DNA of 64,000 nucleotides from Fictibacillus nanhaiensis. Its GTDB lineage: Bacteria > Bacillota > Bacilli > Bacillales > Fictibacillaceae. Each line of letters starts with the position of its first letter. Position 1 is the stretch's first letter. Made by a program: the position numbers and the translations under genes. Below the pieces are notes generated by a model. That model was not told the origin of the DNA. It saw only the letters and a list, made by a program, of their open reading frames with translations, and searched no databases. Location: contig NZ_JAHVJO010000001.1 in NCBI RefSeq assembly GCF_019801215.1, positions 1-64,000 on the forward strand. The letters run 5' to 3'. Positions 61,759-64,000 of this stretch are shown piece by piece.

Positions 61759-62478
61759 ATGATTGATAAAACATCACCTCTGCCACTTTATTATCAAATA
61801 GAAGAGGCAATTAAGCAAAAAATCGAAAAAGGCGATTGGGAACCTGGCAGCATGATCTCTTCTGAAAGAGAATTTGCTGAAAACTATGAAGTAAGCCGAA
61901 TGACAGTTCGTCAAGCAATCAACAACCTTGTGAATGATGGCTATTTAACAAGAAGTAAAGGAAAAGGCACTTTTGTTTCTAGTAAGAAAATAGAGCAAAA
62001 ACTGTTGGGTTTAACGAGTTTTACGGAAGATATGAAATCCAGAGGTTTGGAACCTGCTTCAAAGTTAGTATCCTTCCAAAAAATACAAGCCAATCATAAA
62101 TTAGCTAAGAGCCTAGAAATACAACCAAGCGAAGAAGTTTATGAGATTAAGCGAGTGCGCTTAGCCGATGATGTACCGATGGCGATCGAAACGACGTTTG
62201 TTCCTGTCCAACTTCTGGATTTACAAGAGATTCATTTAAAAAAAGGTTCTTTATATTCACACGTAGAGAATGCTGGATTTTACATCGATTATGCAACACA
62301 AAGTTTAGAAGCTTCCATTGCAAGAGAAGCTGAAAGCGAGATTTTGGAGATCGCTAAAGGTGCACCAGTCTTGCTGATTCAAAGACAAACGTATTTAACA
62401 ACAGGTAAACCCCTCGAGATTGTTCACTCCGTCTATAGAGGAGACAGATATAAATTTATGATTGATATGAAACGCTAA
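61759..62478 (+). CDS. nagR: GntR/HutC-family repressor of amino-sugar use
   Basis: A 239-residue regulator with an N-terminal winged helix (SEREFAENYEVSRMTVRQAI, NNLVNDGYLTRSKGKGTFVS) and a C-terminal UTRA effector domain (EVYEIKRVRLADDVPMAIET, VLLIQRQTYLTTGKPLEIVH). It is the counterpart of B. subtilis NagR (YvoA), which binds dre sites and is released by glucosamine-6P or GlcNAc-6P. Its place after nagB and the two dre copies nearby support autoregulation. The ATG is 13 bases after GAGAG, a weak site, so it may be made in low amount. Confidence 0.93.
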   Translation: MIDKTSPLPLYYQIEEAIKQKIEKGDWEPGSMISSEREFAENYEVSRMTVRQAINNLVNDGYLTRSKGKGTFVSSKKIEQKLLGLTSFTEDMKSRGLEPASKLVSFQKIQANHKLAKSLEIQPSEEVYEIKRVRLADDVPMAIETTFVPVQLLDLQEIHLKKGSLYSHVENAGFYIDYATQSLEASIAREAESEILEIAKGAPVLLIQRQTYLTTGKPLEIVHSVYRGDRYKFMIDMKR

Positions 62479-62481
62479 CCG
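62468..62481. promoter_or_regulatory. Possible second cre site
   Basis: TGAAACGCTAACCG fits the cre consensus at all but the last position. It covers the end of nagR, 21 bases before the stronger site. Confidence 0.4.
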
Positions 62482-62501
62482 ATAAGCGTTTTATATAAAA
62501 A

Positions 62502-62515
62502 TGAAAGCGTTTACT
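62502..62515. promoter_or_regulatory. cre site (CcpA operator) before murP
   Basis: TGAAAGCGTTTACT matches the consensus TGWAARCGYTWNCW at every position. It lies directly before the murP ribosome site, so bound CcpA could block reading from the upstream nag genes. Confidence 0.75.
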
Positions 62516-62531
62516 AAAAGGGGGAATGAAA

Positions 62532-63905
62532 ATGGGCAAAGAGCAGCAAATGGCTCACAGTATTATTGAGAAGCTTGGTGGTGCATCCAACATTCAAACG
62601 TTGATGCATTGTATGACGAGAATTCGAGTAGATCTGCACGACCCTTCAAAAGCGGATCTAAAAGGCTTAAAAGATGTGGATGGTGTGTTAGGTGTTGTTG
62701 AAGATGATACACTGCAAATTATCGTTGGACCAGGAATTGTTAACCGTGTCACCTTAGCGATCAGTGAAGAAACGGGGATGAATATTCATTCTGTGGACGA
62801 AACAGATCATATGGATCTTGAACAGATGGCGCGTATGAATAAGGATGCCATTAACAAAAAGAACGCTACTCCTTTTAAACAGTTTTTACGCAAGATTGCT
62901 AGTATTTTCATCCCTTTAATTCCAGCAATCGTAGCATCAGGTTTAATCGCAGGGATTACAAACGTTGCGATTCGAATGGGTGCAGATCCCGAAACATCAT
63001 TCATGCAGATGCTGAGTTTAATAGGGTGGGGTGTTTTTGGCTATCTTGCTGTGTTTGTAGGGATTAACACCGCAAAAGAATTTGGGGGAACGCCCGCTTT
63101 AGGTGGAGCGGCAGGGATCTTAATTATTAACCCAGGCTTAGCTAATATAACGGTTTTTGGTGATCCGCTAGTTGTAGGCCGTGGTGGACTTATCGGTGTT
63201 ATGCTGGCAGCTGTTTTAATCGCATGGCTTGAAAAACGTATTAGAAAGTTTGTTCCGGCTGCAATTGACATTATCGTTACACCTACTCTTGCATTATTAA
63301 TAACAGGATTTGCGACGTTGTATATACTTCAGCCAGTTGGCGGATTTTTGTCCGACGTTATTACAAAAGGATTATTGAACTTAATTGATATTGGCGGTAT
63401 TTTCTCTGGACTTATTTTAGCAGGTACATTCTTGCCACTTGTTGTAACAGGACTACATCAAGGACTAACACCCGTTCACATGGAACTAATAAATTCGATA
63501 GGTGATGATCCGTTATTGCCTATCCTCGCAATGGGTGGAGCAGGTCAGGTTGGTGCTGCATTCGCCATCTACTTCAAAACGCGTAACGAACGTTTACGTA
63601 AAGTTATTAAAGGCGGACTGCCAGTAGGGATGCTAGGGATTGGAGAACCTTTAATCTTCGGAGTTACCTTGCCACTTGGACGCCCATTCTTAACGGCTTG
63701 TTTAGGTGCAGCAGTGGGTGGTGCATTCCAAGCGTTCTTTAAAATCGCGACGATTGCAATAGGTGTGTCTGGAATTCCACTCGTCTTCTTAGTTCACGCT
63801 AATCAGATGGTTCTATACTTACTAGGATTAGTGATCGCTTACATCTTCGGCTTCTTGTTCACATGGACGTTTGGATTTAAAGAAAGCATGGCAAAAGATA
63901 TTTAA
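62532..63905 (+). CDS. murP: PTS EIIBC component, MurNAc-type
   Basis: A 457-residue phosphotransferase permease with the EIIB domain first (phospho-Cys27 in LMHCMTRIRV) and an EIIC domain with about ten helices from residue 110. The B-then-C order is that of the MurP/sucrose/beta-glucoside group, unlike GlcNAc-type NagP, where C comes first. Phrases such as GLHQGLTPVHMELINSIG and GEPLIFGVTLPLGRP fit MurP of B. subtilis and staphylococci. It imports and phosphorylates MurNAc or a MurNAc-GlcNAc disaccharide; EIIA would come from another protein. ATG 62532 is 7 bases after GGGG; ATG 62526 is too close. Confidence 0.9.
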   Translation: MGKEQQMAHSIIEKLGGASNIQTLMHCMTRIRVDLHDPSKADLKGLKDVDGVLGVVEDDTLQIIVGPGIVNRVTLAISEETGMNIHSVDETDHMDLEQMARMNKDAINKKNATPFKQFLRKIASIFIPLIPAIVASGLIAGITNVAIRMGADPETSFMQMLSLIGWGVFGYLAVFVGINTAKEFGGTPALGGAAGILIINPGLANITVFGDPLVVGRGGLIGVMLAAVLIAWLEKRIRKFVPAAIDIIVTPTLALLITGFATLYILQPVGGFLSDVITKGLLNLIDIGGIFSGLILAGTFLPLVVTGLHQGLTPVHMELINSIGDDPLLPILAMGGAGQVGAAFAIYFKTRNERLRKVIKGGLPVGMLGIGEPLIFGVTLPLGRPFLTACLGAAVGGAFQAFFKIATIAIGVSGIPLVFLVHANQMVLYLLGLVIAYIFGFLFTWTFGFKESMAKDI

Positions 63906-63922
63906 CTAGGAGTGAAAGACTT

Positions 63923-64000
63923 TTGTGTTATGGTATTTCCATTTATTTAAGTGAGTCAGATTCTTTCATTAAAAGTTGGATTGAGAAAGCTGCAGAAAAT
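63923..64000 (+). CDS. mupG: MupG-like 6-phosphomuramidase, start only (runs off the window)
   Basis: The last 78 bases encode CYGISIYLSESDSFIKSWIE KAAEN after a TTG start (read as Met), with AGGAG 10 bases upstream. The GISIYLS opening is typical of DUF871, whose member MupG splits MurNAc-6P-GlcNAc inside the cell. The gene begins 18 bases after murP and fits exactly with a MurP that takes up the disaccharide. Only 26 codons are visible, so the assignment is provisional. Confidence 0.6.
   Translation, partial: MCYGISIYLSESDSFIKSWIEKAAEN

Overview
The window looks like chromosomal DNA of an endospore-forming, low-GC Gram-positive bacterium of the Bacillaceae. It carries a GerA-type germinant receptor operon, CotF-type spore coat proteins, a YjcZ-type small spore peptide, a sigma-I/RsgI-like pair, an RsbR-type stressosome protein and strong AGGAGG ribosome sites. 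The block yugI-yuzA-yugJ-pgi-yugN-yugO-mstX follows the yug region of Bacillus subtilis. Genus is not decided by the sequence; a Bacillus or Fictibacillus relative is a reasonable guess. No phage, insertion sequence, CRISPR array or rRNA operon was seen.

Layout. 0-10 kb: a CapA-type protein, a kynurenine pair (kynU, kynB), a CvfC/YpgR HEAT-repeat protein, and a minus-strand operon of an alpha/beta hydrolase followed by germinant receptor subunits A, B and C, then a structured intergenic repeat. 10-22 kb: an aspartase/fumarase-family lyase, asparagine synthetase, the yug block, an RsgI-like anti-sigma factor paired with a shortened SigI-like protein, and a Mistic (mstX) homologue separated from its usual partner yugO. 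22-42 kb: a three-PAS histidine kinase, a polar amino acid ABC transporter, a subtilisin-like protease, a formate/nitrite-type channel, an RsbR homologue, coat proteins, a YhgE/Pip protein, several transporters, and a sodium:solute symporter with its 39-residue accessory protein and a CcpA (cre) site.

41.7-48.1 kb is one tightly overlapping seven-gene minus-strand operon: binding protein, alkaline-phosphatase-family enzyme, two permeases, ATPase, DeoR regulator and PHP phosphoesterase. It suggests uptake and intracellular hydrolysis of a phosphorylated compound. 48.1-55.7 kb is an AT-rich accessory island next to a tRNA-Ala gene. It holds a lactococcin-972-type bacteriocin gene with a DUF1430/ABC transporter set, followed by remnants of restriction genes (Mrr-like, McrB-like N-terminus, CBS fragment, HsdR_N-like fragment).

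55.9 kb to the end is a peptidoglycan-recycling region. NagZ and NamZ would act outside the cell on muropeptide glycans, MurP would import and phosphorylate a MurNAc-containing sugar, the start of a MupG-like 6-phosphomuramidase runs off the window, and NagA/NagB would convert GlcNAc-6P to fructose-6P. Two copies of a 19-bp NagR/DasR-type operator precede nagZ and nagA, the GntR-type regulator gene (nagR) lies inside the second operon, and a cre site sits just before murP.
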